From contig NZ_NETS01000010.1 of the NCBI RefSeq assembly GCF_002150035.1, positions 1,178,001 to 1,242,000 on the forward strand: a stretch of DNA of 64,000 nt, written 5' to 3'. The position numbers and the translations under genes are program-made. This DNA comes from Leptospira venezuelensis (GTDB taxonomy: Bacteria; Spirochaetota; Leptospiria; Leptospirales; Leptospiraceae). Within the stretch, counting starts at the first letter, position 1. Each line of letters opens with the position of its first letter. The notes beneath the pieces were generated by a model, which did not search any database, was not told the DNA's origin, and saw only the letters and a program-made list of their open reading frames with translations. Below, one piece after another: positions 1 to 8,326 of this stretch.

Positions 1-525
1 AGCAGTGATTGCTACTGGTAGGCTGGTTTCCACAACTTGGCTTCCACCTTCTACCTCTTTAGTAGCTTTTACGGAAGTTCCGCTAATCTCTAAACTAACT
101 GCGAAAGAAATATGAGCAATTCCTAATCCTTCTGCAACTTGGATTACTACTTGGGAACTATCGCTATCGATAGATTGGCGTCCGCCGATGATGATGTCTG
201 CATTTTCAGCTTTCGCGAAGTTTGCGATCAATTCTGCGGTTAAAACGGTATCAAAAGGAACGTAGTTGTCCACTTTGATCTGAACGGCACGGTCCGCTCC
301 CATTGCGTATGCTTGGCGTAATGACTCTTGAACGCGATCTGGTCCTAGAGAGACTGCGATAACCTCTCCACCATTTTTCTCGCGTAATCTAAGTCCTTCT
401 TCAATTGCGAATTCGTCGTACGGAGAGATAATCCATTTAATTCCGGCTTCATTGATGGACTTGTCCCCGACTTTGATATTCGTTTCGGTGTCAGGCACCT
501 GTTTCACTAAAACGATGATCTTCAT
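1..525 (-). CDS. etfB: Electron transfer flavoprotein beta subunit (3' end outside window)
   Basis: The frame is open from an ATG at 525 to the window edge, so only the first 175 residues are visible. The N-terminus (MKIIVLVKQVPDTE) and the later segments DEFAIEEGLRLRE, GADRAVQI and GGRQSIDSDSSQV are hallmarks of EtfB. This is the AMP-binding, adenine-nucleotide-hydrolase-like half of the ETF dimer. EtfAB accepts electrons from acyl-CoA dehydrogenases in the cytoplasm and passes them to ETF-quinone oxidoreductase, so it is the expected partner of the two acyl-CoA dehydrogenases and fadH in this window. A GGAG lies about 11 nt before the ATG. etfA is expected just beyond the left edge. Confidence 0.95.
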   Translation of the reverse strand, partial: MKIIVLVKQVPDTETNIKVGDKSINEAGIKWIISPYDEFAIEEGLRLREKNGGEVIAVSLGPDRVQESLRQAYAMGADRAVQIKVDNYVPFDTVLTAELIANFAKAENADIIIGGRQSIDSDSSQVVIQVAEGLGIAHISFAVSLEISGTSVKATKEVEGGSQVVETSLPVAITA

Positions 526-621
526 GAACTTTCGTTCTCCAAATTAATAGGGCTATAAACACGAAATTTCTGAAAAGCTTGAGTGCAAACTACTTTTTTG
601 CACGTATTCGGGAAATCTCGC

Positions 622-918
622 CTATCGAAACAGAATGAGTGTTCTGCTCCAAAAATAGATCCAAAATAATCCTAAAATGATAACCAATACATTCGCATCA
701 GATTGAAGGAAGAAGGTTAAGCCCCAGAAAAACGGCAAAAGGAAAAAGCTAATCAGAAATAAGAACCAGATCCATGACTTTCCGCTAAATGGGGTAGCGA
801 ATGAGGCCTCAATCTCTGATTGGATCTCTTCTAAACTATTGGGAAATTTTCCTAGATTGCGGATCGCGAGAACCAAAGCGAGAAGGCAAACTAAAGTTAA
901 TACGACAGAATACAGCAT
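622..918 (-). CDS. Small two-helix membrane protein, unknown function
   Basis: No family is recognised. The product of about 98 residues opens with a hydrophobic segment (LYSVVLTLVCLLALVLAI). It then has a short polar stretch (about residues 22-45) and two closely spaced hydrophobic segments (WIWFLFLISFFLLPFFW and VLVIILGLFWIYFW), so it is an integral membrane protein. A start at 930 would directly abut the stop of the upstream glycosyltransferase gene. I prefer the internal ATG at 918 because it is preceded by GAGG at a 6-nt spacing. The tight junction implies co-transcription and perhaps translational coupling with the glycosyltransferase. It may be an accessory factor for that enzyme, but this is inference. 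Confidence 0.7.
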   Translation of the reverse strand: MLYSVVLTLVCLLALVLAIRNLGKFPNSLEEIQSEIEASFATPFSGKSWIWFLFLISFFLLPFFWGLTFFLQSDANVLVIILGLFWIYFWSRTLILFR

Positions 919-930
919 ATTTATCCTCAT

Positions 931-3363
931 TTAAGGAATTCTAGATAATTGCAGGGATTTTAGAATTACTTGTCTGTTTTTTTGGGTGCGGAACCTGATC
1001 ATTACATCGTCCGTTTCCGGATTTTCTACAGAGAATTCGATACTCATCTTTTTATCATTCCCAATTCCTGAAGATTCCGGAAAGATTACAGAGGAAGATT
1101 CATTAGCGGCCACGCTGAAAGTCGCTTGGCTAAGGCCTTCTCCTTCGAATTCTACTCGGAACTTTCCTTTTGGATCTTTCGGAATGTAATAATTGTAGGC
1201 TTTTACTTCTTCGTAAAGGTTCGATTGGTTTTTACGTTCTGACTTAACTGTTGTCAATATATATGTGAATTGGCTAGGATCTATTGAGGTTAATCTTTTT
1301 GCCGGAGTAGGGGCTTTCTGATTTAATCCTACTTTATAAACTTGTAAAAAGCTTCCTTTATGTATAAGAGTATTTGGATAACGATTTACGGTTTCTATTG
1401 GGAAATTTCCTTCTAAACTTACTTTATCCACTTTTTCTAAAGTAACTGATTGATCTTCCAGATTAGCATCCTCATCAATTAGATAAACATTCCAGCCAGA
1501 TTCGATCAATTGGTGTGCTTTCTCTAAAAAAGGACGGGTCTTGCGGATAAGATACGTATCTCTTCCGCTTAGATAACGAAGAGGGCTTGCGAGATCTGCT
1601 TTTTTAGTAAAATAAATAGAATTCTCTTTTGGAAGAGATTTTGATAATCTTTCGAATTCTTCTGAGTAACCTGACAACATTCTTTCAAATAAGATCAATT
1701 TATCTCTATTATAAATATCATATATACAACCTGCAAAGACAAAGGTAATTAGAGTGAACTTAATGATTTGTCTTTTGATAGGTAAAGAATAAAGTCCCAT
1801 GACTCCCATGATATAGGCAAATGGAACTGGGAACAAAACCCAACGTCTTGATACCCAGTAATGATCTGGAAAAATACTCGGGTCATAAAGATAAACAAAA
1901 GATAGAAGTGAACCTAATAGTAGAAATATTAACGACCCAGAAGATTGTTTCCTGAATAATATTAGATCGTATCCTCCTATTCCGAATAATACTAGGAGAA
2001 TAGGAACATAAAATAAGAAGAATATAAAACTATTCTTTTTAAAGAAAAGGGAATCAGTTAGATTCTGTGCGGTGCTGATCATTGGTTGAATAGAATAAAC
2101 GAATATGATTAAGAGAAACAATAAGGAGAGAATCGACACTCTTAATATCTTTCTATTACTGAGGACCGTCTTGTTACACAATTCGATCACTCGTTTTCCT
2201 ATTTTTAAATTAGAGAAGAATAAAAGCCCGAATAATAAAATAGAAGAACAAACACAGAGGAAAGTTAATTTCAGCAATTGTTTGCTTTTCCAAAGATCGA
2301 CCATATACGGTTTGGAGTTGATGTATCCGTACAGAACACCTAAGATCGAAATCGCTGAATATCCAAATAGAAAGTTAAGTCCTTTCCATAGAGATTTTTT
2401 TCTTAAGAATAATAAATAACTTATAAAAAGCACAATTGCAGGAAAATATATTAAGCTGTCGATCCTATTAAAACTGCTTAAACCTAAAACTCCTCCTGCA
2501 AAGAACATCCACCCGTTATTCTTCCGGAAAAAATAAAGAGTTAAGCAAGAAGAGAATAAGATCAAAAATTGCCCTAATGGTTCGGATAAGGTAGTTCTAA
2601 CATTCCAAAGTTGAGCAGGATTGAATGCGCAGAAAAAGACTGCGATCAATGCTCCCCAAGGCCCTATCCATTTTTTCACAATCAGAAATATAAAGGCTAA
2701 GGACAATATACCGAATATTGAGTTCACTCGGAACATTCCATCTAGACCGAATAGATCTGCAAATAGGGCTAAGTAAGTAGGGAGGAGGGGAAAGAAGCGA
2801 GGGGAAAGGGAGCCGCCTGGAGCGGAAGGTGACTGATCAGAGTGAATTGCGGGGTAGCCATAAATTATATTATCCTCCAAGATCTGGGTGAGATCTTGGT
2901 AACGGGGATCATCAAAATTTAAGCCACCTGTTTTCTGGATATGACTTCCGAAAACAATATATACTCCGTGGTCCCTATCTCCTTTAATATACTCGATAGG
3001 AAAAAAAGAGTACATCAAGCCTGCACATAAGAGTAATAAGGTTAGGATAATCTTAGTAATTATATTTTTGGAATTATTACGAACAGTGATCGGTTTTGGT
3101 TGGAGGCGAATTTTATAAAAGAGTATGTATCCGATAAACAATCCAGAAATCAAATATTGGATCAATACGACAGAAAGGATCTTATAAGACTTAATGGAAA
3201 CTAATAGAAGGGAAATGGAACCAGCTAATAAGATGGAGAGAGTAAAGGAGATTAGGTTTCTGGCAAAGGGTTGTGAGAGACCTTTTTTATGAAGAATGGC
3301 TGATATAAAAAAAGTATTTAGGATAAGGCCTAAAAAGAATAATAAATTTACCAACGAAGCCAT
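931..3363 (-). CDS. GT-C fold integral-membrane glycosyltransferase (GT39/ArnT-like)
   Basis: This 810-residue protein has about a dozen hydrophobic segments over its first 560 residues and a soluble C-terminal domain of about 230 residues. In the first large periplasmic loop, after KGDRDHGVYIVFGSH, sits the acidic/His cluster typical of GT-C enzymes, which use polyprenyl-phosphate sugar donors. The family transfers sugars to lipids, glycans or proteins on the periplasmic face. The C-terminal region (about residues 650-810, beta-rich, ending in IRFRTQKNRQVILKSLQLSRIP) resembles a carbohydrate-binding jelly-roll, but this is inferred from pattern only. The downstream small membrane gene begins at its stop codon. 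Acceptor and sugar cannot be read from sequence. Confidence 0.75.
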   Translation of the reverse strand: MASLVNLLFFLGLILNTFFISAILHKKGLSQPFARNLISFTLSILLAGSISLLLVSIKSYKILSVVLIQYLISGLFIGYILFYKIRLQPKPITVRNNSKNIITKIILTLLLLCAGLMYSFFPIEYIKGDRDHGVYIVFGSHIQKTGGLNFDDPRYQDLTQILEDNIIYGYPAIHSDQSPSAPGGSLSPRFFPLLPTYLALFADLFGLDGMFRVNSIFGILSLAFIFLIVKKWIGPWGALIAVFFCAFNPAQLWNVRTTLSEPLGQFLILFSSCLTLYFFRKNNGWMFFAGGVLGLSSFNRIDSLIYFPAIVLFISYLLFLRKKSLWKGLNFLFGYSAISILGVLYGYINSKPYMVDLWKSKQLLKLTFLCVCSSILLFGLLFFSNLKIGKRVIELCNKTVLSNRKILRVSILSLLFLLIIFVYSIQPMISTAQNLTDSLFFKKNSFIFFLFYVPILLVLFGIGGYDLILFRKQSSGSLIFLLLGSLLSFVYLYDPSIFPDHYWVSRRWVLFPVPFAYIMGVMGLYSLPIKRQIIKFTLITFVFAGCIYDIYNRDKLILFERMLSGYSEEFERLSKSLPKENSIYFTKKADLASPLRYLSGRDTYLIRKTRPFLEKAHQLIESGWNVYLIDEDANLEDQSVTLEKVDKVSLEGNFPIETVNRYPNTLIHKGSFLQVYKVGLNQKAPTPAKRLTSIDPSQFTYILTTVKSERKNQSNLYEEVKAYNYYIPKDPKGKFRVEFEGEGLSQATFSVAANESSSVIFPESSGIGNDKKMSIEFSVENPETDDVMIRFRTQKNRQVILKSLQLSRIP

Positions 3364-3521
3364 TGCCTACTCTATACGAAATATTATCGTATCCTCGAAT
3401 TGTAAAGCTTGTATTTGAAGATCGAGATTTGGTTCTTTTTAAATGTATTTGAGTTCAGTAACTCGGTTGCAATTTACAGCGGGTCCAAAATACTTAAGTT
3501 GAAATTGCATAGGGCATTAGA

Positions 3522-4709
3522 ATGAAGGGAATCCAAGAAAAAAAAATAGATCTATATAATCCAACTGATGATCATCTTTCTCTGAGGGAGAATGTAAGTG
3601 CTTTTGCTAAAGAGAATTTGGATCTGCAAGCAAAGGATCATGACGACGAAGAATCTTTTAATAAGGATCTATTCCGTCGATTAGGAGCTGAATTAGGAAT
3701 ATTCGGAGTTACAGTTCCTCAAGAAGATGGGGGAATGGGACTGGATCCAGTCGCGAGCGTGATCATCCATGAGGAATTCTCTGCTTATGATCCTGGATTT
3801 ACTCTATCATATTTAGCTCATGAAGTACTTTTCGTAAACAATTTCTTTCACAGCGGAAATCCTGCTCAAAGAGCAAAATACATGCCTAAGGTTCTTTCTG
3901 GGGAATGGATCGGCGGAATGGGTATGACGGAACCTGGTGCAGGAACTGACGTTCTTGGAATGACAACTGTCGCCACTCGTAAAGGTGATAAATTTGTGTT
4001 AAACGGCAGAAAGCAGTTTATCACAAACGGGATCGTTGGTCAGGTATTCTTAGTATATGCAAAAACTAGCAAAGACTCTAAACGAACTACTTCCTTCATC
4101 GTAGAGAGTTCTTATCCTGGATTTAGTTTTGGTAAAAAAGAAGAGAAGATGGGGATGAGATCTTCCCCAACTACTCAGTTGATCTTTGAGAACATGGAAG
4201 TTCCGGCAGAAAATTTAATCGGTGCAGAAGATGGCGCCTTAACTCATATGATGAGAAACCTGGAGATTGAAAGAGTGACTCTTGCTGCCCAATCTTTAGG
4301 AATTGCGAAACGTTGTATAGATGTGATGTGCGAATATTCAATTCTGCATAGGGAAGCTTTCGATAAGAAGTTAATAGAATTCGGACAGATCCAAAGATTG
4401 CTGGCTGAGTCTTATGCAGATTACCAAGCTGCAAGAGCATTGGTATATGACGTTGCTTCTAAGATCCATCCTGAAAATCGAAATTCTCTCGGAGCAGCTT
4501 CTGCAAAATTAGTATCTACCCAAATGGCGGAAAGAGTTTCCAGAAACGCAATCCAGGTATTGGGCGGTTATGGTTATTGTAGAGAATATCCGGTAGAAAG
4601 ATTACATAGAGATGCAATCTTGCTTTCTATTGGTGGTGGCACAAACGAAGCAATGCAAAAGAATATAGCTGCTGATTTGAGGAAGTTATATGCAAGCTCA
4701 GGGATGTAA
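3522..4709 (+). CDS. Acyl-CoA dehydrogenase, isovaleryl-CoA-dehydrogenase-like active-site type
   Basis: This 395-residue protein has the full acyl-CoA dehydrogenase architecture: an alpha N-domain, a beta middle domain with GMGMTEPGAGTDV (about 132-144), and an FAD-binding C-domain with QVLGGYGYCREYPVER. It oxidises acyl-CoA to enoyl-CoA and reduces ETF. At the usual SCAD/MCAD catalytic position (YEGT) the sequence reads GGGT (about 371-374), so the glutamate is missing there. An LEIERV motif (E250) sits where isovaleryl-CoA dehydrogenase carries its catalytic glutamate. A branched-chain or long-chain substrate is therefore more likely than a short straight chain. The gene stands alone, with a GC-rich hairpin just after the stop. 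Confidence 0.9.
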   Translation: MKGIQEKKIDLYNPTDDHLSLRENVSAFAKENLDLQAKDHDDEESFNKDLFRRLGAELGIFGVTVPQEDGGMGLDPVASVIIHEEFSAYDPGFTLSYLAHEVLFVNNFFHSGNPAQRAKYMPKVLSGEWIGGMGMTEPGAGTDVLGMTTVATRKGDKFVLNGRKQFITNGIVGQVFLVYAKTSKDSKRTTSFIVESSYPGFSFGKKEEKMGMRSSPTTQLIFENMEVPAENLIGAEDGALTHMMRNLEIERVTLAAQSLGIAKRCIDVMCEYSILHREAFDKKLIEFGQIQRLLAESYADYQAARALVYDVASKIHPENRNSLGAASAKLVSTQMAERVSRNAIQVLGGYGYCREYPVERLHRDAILLSIGGGTNEAMQKNIAADLRKLYASSGM

Positions 4710-4729
4710 TCGAATATTTTCAGGTCTAT

Positions 4730-4757
4730 CCGGTCGTTCTTATTGAAAGACGGCCGG
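4730..4757 (+). terminator. Hairpin after acyl-CoA dehydrogenase gene, possible terminator
   Basis: CCGGTCGT pairs with ACGGCCGG (one G-T wobble) around a loop of about 12 nt, starting 21 nt after the stop codon at 4709. No strong T-run follows, so intrinsic termination is uncertain. Confidence 0.4.
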
Positions 4758-4853
4758 CCTTATACCCTTACCTCGTAAAGTTCTTCCCGTATAAGAGCCG
4801 TTTAATAAGTTCTGTCTGCAAGGGCAACGCGCCCAGAGAGGATGCAGGATTTC

Positions 4854-5939
4854 ATGAGAAAAAAAGGACCTAAGACGGTCGTTTTACTTAAAAATAAAAA
4901 GAATTTATTCTTAGCGGTTTTATTCATTTGTTCGGTTTTCTATCTTTTGGATTGTTCTGCCGGCCAAGGCCAGGGAGATCATTCAGTATTCGGAAGAAGG
5001 GCTTCTTTAACTCGAGAAGGATTACAACTTTCAGCAATCGATACTCCTCCGGCAGATCGTCATCTTCATGCTGAACATTATCCTTCTTCTAACGAAAGAA
5101 GATTGGACCTGTTTAAATCCAGAGTAGTGGGTTTAGGTGGCGGCTATATGGGAGTTGGAACCGATCAGAACTTAACTTTGATAGCATGGGCAAGAAGTGA
5201 ATTTGCTTATCTATTCGATTTTGATCCGGTAACAGTTTCTATTAATCGACTTCATCTTCACTTCATTGAAATTTCTCCTACTTATCCTGAATTTGAAAAA
5301 CTTTGGGATCCTAAGAATAAAAATGATGTTCTTCCTATTATCGAAAAAAGATTTTCGAATGATCCAGAATATCAAGTAATTCTAAAGTCTTATCAAATCG
5401 CTCTTAGAAAGGGAGCTGTTCCTCAACGTTTAGGGGATTTGCATAAGATCTCTAAAGTATATCCTCAGTTTACTTCTTTTCATAATGATACAAAGGATTA
5501 TGATCACTTAAGAAATCTGGTATTAGATGGAAAAATAATTGCGATCGATGGGAATTTATTAGGAGATAAGACGATAAATTCTATTTCAGAAAAAGCAAAG
5601 GAACTAGAGATACCGATCCGCATCTTATACACTTCTAATGCAGAAGAATATTTTAGGTATCCGGAAGGAATGAGAAAGAACTTCCTGAATCTTTACGGAG
5701 ATTCCAAAAGTATCGTGATCCGCACTGTTACAAAAGGCGCAAAGGTATACGGATTTCCTGATGGAGAGATGTTTCCTGCAGCTTTCCCTTTCCATTATAA
5801 TATTCAATCTTTAGATAACCTGAAAGTTTGGCTGACCAAAGAGAATGTTCTATATACAACCATACTTCTTCGGAATCGTAAGCCGATCGAAAAAGGATTT
5901 TCTTTAATAGAAGCCTTACCTCCGGAACCTAAAAAATGA
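4854..5939 (+). CDS. Predicted lipoprotein of an uncharacterised conserved family
   Basis: The start at 4854 is chosen because AGGA lies 5 nt upstream. The ATG at 4842 abuts its only purine tract. A basic N-terminus and a hydrophobic stretch end in FYLLDC, a relaxed spirochaetal lipobox. The mature part contains GGGYMGVGTDQNLTLIAW (about residue 91 on), which looks like a degenerate nucleotide- or SAM-binding Rossmann segment. Later IIAIDGNLLGD and IPIRILYTSNAEEYF follow the order seen in a widespread uncharacterised bacterial family whose members carry GVGPxQN and SNVExY motifs. No enzyme activity is established that I know of. Its stop overlaps the start of the CapA-like gene (ATGA), so the pair is probably co-translated. 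Confidence 0.7.
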   Translation: MRKKGPKTVVLLKNKKNLFLAVLFICSVFYLLDCSAGQGQGDHSVFGRRASLTREGLQLSAIDTPPADRHLHAEHYPSSNERRLDLFKSRVVGLGGGYMGVGTDQNLTLIAWARSEFAYLFDFDPVTVSINRLHLHFIEISPTYPEFEKLWDPKNKNDVLPIIEKRFSNDPEYQVILKSYQIALRKGAVPQRLGDLHKISKVYPQFTSFHNDTKDYDHLRNLVLDGKIIAIDGNLLGDKTINSISEKAKELEIPIRILYTSNAEEYFRYPEGMRKNFLNLYGDSKSIVIRTVTKGAKVYGFPDGEMFPAAFPFHYNIQSLDNLKVWLTKENVLYTTILLRNRKPIEKGFSLIEALPPEPKK

Positions 5940-7042
5940 TCCGAAGCTCTATCTTTTGTTTGGGGATTGCATTCTTTGCAGTCCCTTGTTCTTCTCAGAA
6001 CGTAAAAACAGGTTCTCCAACTGACGCAGTTAGAATTGTAGCAGTGGGGGATATCATGTCTCACCAAACTCAGATAGATACGGCTTACGATAAAGAATGT
6101 GATTGCTGGAAATTCGATGAGGTATTTCAAGAAGTATCTTCAATGATCTCTGAGGCGGATCTTGCCGTTGGAAATTTGGAGACTACTCTTCCTGGAGATC
6201 CAAAACACTACACCGGTTATCCTCAATTCGGCGCTCCGGATTCGCTTGCGAAAGCAATTAAGGATATCGGTTTCGATGTGCTTTCTACTGCTAATAATCA
6301 TTCCTGTGACAAGGGCAAGTTGGGAGTTGTAAGAACTCTTTCTGTTTTGGATCAATTAGGTCTGAAACATCTGGGGACGTACAGGGACAGAGAAGAATAT
6401 GAAAAAAATAGAATATTATTCGTCCCTGTAGGAAATCTGAATCTTGCATTCTTAGATTATACGTACGGAACCAATGGACTGGAAATCCCTGCTGGCACAG
6501 TAATTAATTTGATCGATAAGGACCAGATCGCTTCCGATATTGCCTTGGCGAAAAAATCCAAACCAGATGCAATTATCGTAATGTATCATTACGGAACAGA
6601 ATATCTACATCAGCCTGATCCTTTCCAGGTGGAAATGGTGGACCATGCATTCACTTCTGGAGCAGATATAGTTTTAGGAGGGCATCCTCATACTCTCCAA
6701 AAGTTCGGTAAAAAAACGCTTAAAGATAAATTCGGTATCTCAAAAGAAAGATTCTATATTTATTCTTTGGGTAATTTTATCTCCGGGCAGGATAGGCGGT
6801 ATGTAGATGGAGGACTTATTCTTAAGTTTTCCTTATCTAAAGAAAACGACAAATTAAGTATTTTTGATATAGCTTATGAACCTATTTGGGTTTATATAGA
6901 CAGGACCGGTTCTAAGGCTCAGTTCAGATTATTACCTGTTAAAAAATATTTAAATAACGATCAGGAAAGAAAACTTCCTGAGAATTCTTACCAGAGAATG
7001 AAACAATTCTATAAAGACACGGTAGATCTACTCGGTCCTTAA
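5936..7042 (+). CDS. CapA-type calcineurin-like phosphoesterase, exported
   Basis: This 368-residue protein belongs to the CapA (PGA_cap) group of the metallophosphoesterase superfamily. Visible metal-site motifs are AVGDIMSH (about residue 36), VGNLETTL, STANNHSCDKG, MYHYGTEY and VLGGHPHTLQ. CapA proteins act at the cell surface in polyglutamate-capsule systems, but most distant homologues have no known substrate. The N-terminus (IRSSIFCLGIAFFAVPCSSQ) is hydrophobic and ends in a possible lipobox Cys. The ATGA overlap with the preceding lipoprotein gene argues that both work together at the envelope. No capB or capC synthetase genes are nearby, so a true polyglutamate capsule role is doubtful. 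Confidence 0.85.
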   Translation: MIRSSIFCLGIAFFAVPCSSQNVKTGSPTDAVRIVAVGDIMSHQTQIDTAYDKECDCWKFDEVFQEVSSMISEADLAVGNLETTLPGDPKHYTGYPQFGAPDSLAKAIKDIGFDVLSTANNHSCDKGKLGVVRTLSVLDQLGLKHLGTYRDREEYEKNRILFVPVGNLNLAFLDYTYGTNGLEIPAGTVINLIDKDQIASDIALAKKSKPDAIIVMYHYGTEYLHQPDPFQVEMVDHAFTSGADIVLGGHPHTLQKFGKKTLKDKFGISKERFYIYSLGNFISGQDRRYVDGGLILKFSLSKENDKLSIFDIAYEPIWVYIDRTGSKAQFRLLPVKKYLNNDQERKLPENSYQRMKQFYKDTVDLLGP

Positions 7043-7056
7043 TCTTCATTGCTGGC

Positions 7057-7079
7057 CACCGACTGAACTTAGGTCGGTG
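7057..7079. promoter_or_regulatory. Inverted repeat CACCGAC-N9-GTCGGTG
   Basis: The perfect 7-bp arms lie 14 nt after the capA-like stop and about 97 nt before the OYE start. No T-run follows, so it is either a weak terminator or an operator for the OYE gene. Old Yellow Enzyme genes are often controlled by TetR-type repressors that bind such palindromes. Confidence 0.4.
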
Positions 7080-7175
7080 AAAAATCCGGTGCCTTCTTCT
7101 TGTCTTTTCTTCATTCCTTTATATAAAAAAGGTTCAATCATAAAGTATTTCCCTGTCTAAGATCCGAGGAAAGAA

Positions 7176-8279
7176 ATGAACCTATTATTTACCGAATATA
7201 CATTAGGAAAGAATAAGCTAAAAAATAGAGCCGTTATGGCTCCCATGACTAGATCCAGAGCCATTGGAAATATTCCGAACGATTTGATGGCGGAGTATTA
7301 TTCCCAAAGAGCCGGTGCCGGTCTACTGATTACGGAAGGTGTTTCTCCTTCTCCAAACGGCTTAGGATATGCGAGGATCCCAGGAATTTTTTCAGAAGAG
7401 CAAGTTCAGGGATGGAAGAAGGTAACGGATGCAGTTCATGCTAAGCAAGGTAGAATATTCGTACAACTTATGCATTCCGGAAGAGTGGGAAATCAGCTCA
7501 ATCTCCCTAAAGGTGCGGAGTTAGTAGGACCTTCTGCTATCGGATTGAAAGGAACTGTTTGGACGGACGCAGAAGGCAACCAACCTTACTCTTCTCCAAG
7601 AGAAATGAATTCAAAAGATATACAGGCTGCAATACGAGAGTATGTGGTTGCTTCAGAGAATGCGATCAAAGCAGGGTTTGATGGAGTGGAACTTCATGGT
7701 GCTAATGGATATTTGATAGAACAATTTTTACATCCAAGCGCAAATCATCGCACTGACGAATACGGTGGAGATTGGAAAAAAAGAAACAGGTTCGCCGTAG
7801 AAGTTGCAACTGCAGTTGTAGAAGCGATCGGTGCAGACAAAGTTGCAATCAGACTTTCTCCTTACGGCGTATTCAACGATTTAGAAATTCATAATGAAAT
7901 AGAAGAACAATACAAAGATTTAGCTACATCTTTAGGAAAACTAGGACTAGTTTATATCCACATTGTGGACCATTCCGCTATGGGAGCTGTTAAACCGACT
8001 GCTTCAGTGGTTACTTCAATCAGAGAATCTTATAAATCCGGAAATCCGAACGGAGCTTATATTCTTTCTGGAGGTTACGATCCAGATCGTGCAGATTCAG
8101 ATCTGAAACAAAAGAATGCCGATCTGATCGCATTTGGTCGTAACTTTATTTCAAATCCAGATTTAGTGGAAAGATTTGAAAAAGGAATCCCTCTTGCTGA
8201 GCCGGATGCTTCTACCTTCTATACTCCAGGAGAAAAAGGTTATACAGATTATCCTGTGGCTGCGCTTTCTCAGGTTTAA
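7176..8279 (+). CDS. Old Yellow Enzyme family ene-reductase (NemA-like)
   Basis: This 367-residue FMN-dependent NAD(P)H oxidoreductase is full length for the family. It starts after GAGGAAAGAA. Diagnostic segments are NRAVMAPMTRSRA (about 17-29), VQLMHSGRVG, HGANGYLIEQFLHPSANHRTDEYGG (split; H174 and N177 are the substrate-binding pair) and IAFGRNFISNPDLVERF. Such enzymes reduce activated C=C bonds and nitro compounds, and are linked to detoxification of electrophiles. The gene is monocistronic, facing the convergent SH3-protein gene across a terminator hairpin. The natural substrate is not readable from sequence. Confidence 0.92.
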   Translation: MNLLFTEYTLGKNKLKNRAVMAPMTRSRAIGNIPNDLMAEYYSQRAGAGLLITEGVSPSPNGLGYARIPGIFSEEQVQGWKKVTDAVHAKQGRIFVQLMHSGRVGNQLNLPKGAELVGPSAIGLKGTVWTDAEGNQPYSSPREMNSKDIQAAIREYVVASENAIKAGFDGVELHGANGYLIEQFLHPSANHRTDEYGGDWKKRNRFAVEVATAVVEAIGADKVAIRLSPYGVFNDLEIHNEIEEQYKDLATSLGKLGLVYIHIVDHSAMGAVKPTASVVTSIRESYKSGNPNGAYILSGGYDPDRADSDLKQKNADLIAFGRNFISNPDLVERFEKGIPLAEPDASTFYTPGEKGYTDYPVAALSQV

Positions 8280-8291
8280 GAAAAATCAAGA

Positions 8292-8315
8292 TCCGCCGTT
8301 CACAAGAGCGGCGGA
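8292..8315 (-). terminator. Intrinsic terminator between convergent genes
   Basis: TCCGCCG and CGGCGGA form a GC-rich 7-bp stem with a 10-nt loop. On the minus strand it is followed by CTTGATTTTTC, so it fits best as a terminator of the SH3-protein gene. It can also stall transcription from the OYE side. Confidence 0.65.
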
Positions 8316-8326
8316 ACAAAACAATA

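Noticed and set aside
986..1189. Open frames inside the glycosyltransferase gene on the plus strand
   Set aside because: They lie wholly within the long GT-C coding frame, lack ribosome sites and show no protein-family signal.
5804..6130. Minus-strand frames antisense to the lipoprotein/CapA genes
   Set aside because: They mirror strong plus-strand coding and carry no family signal or ribosome site.
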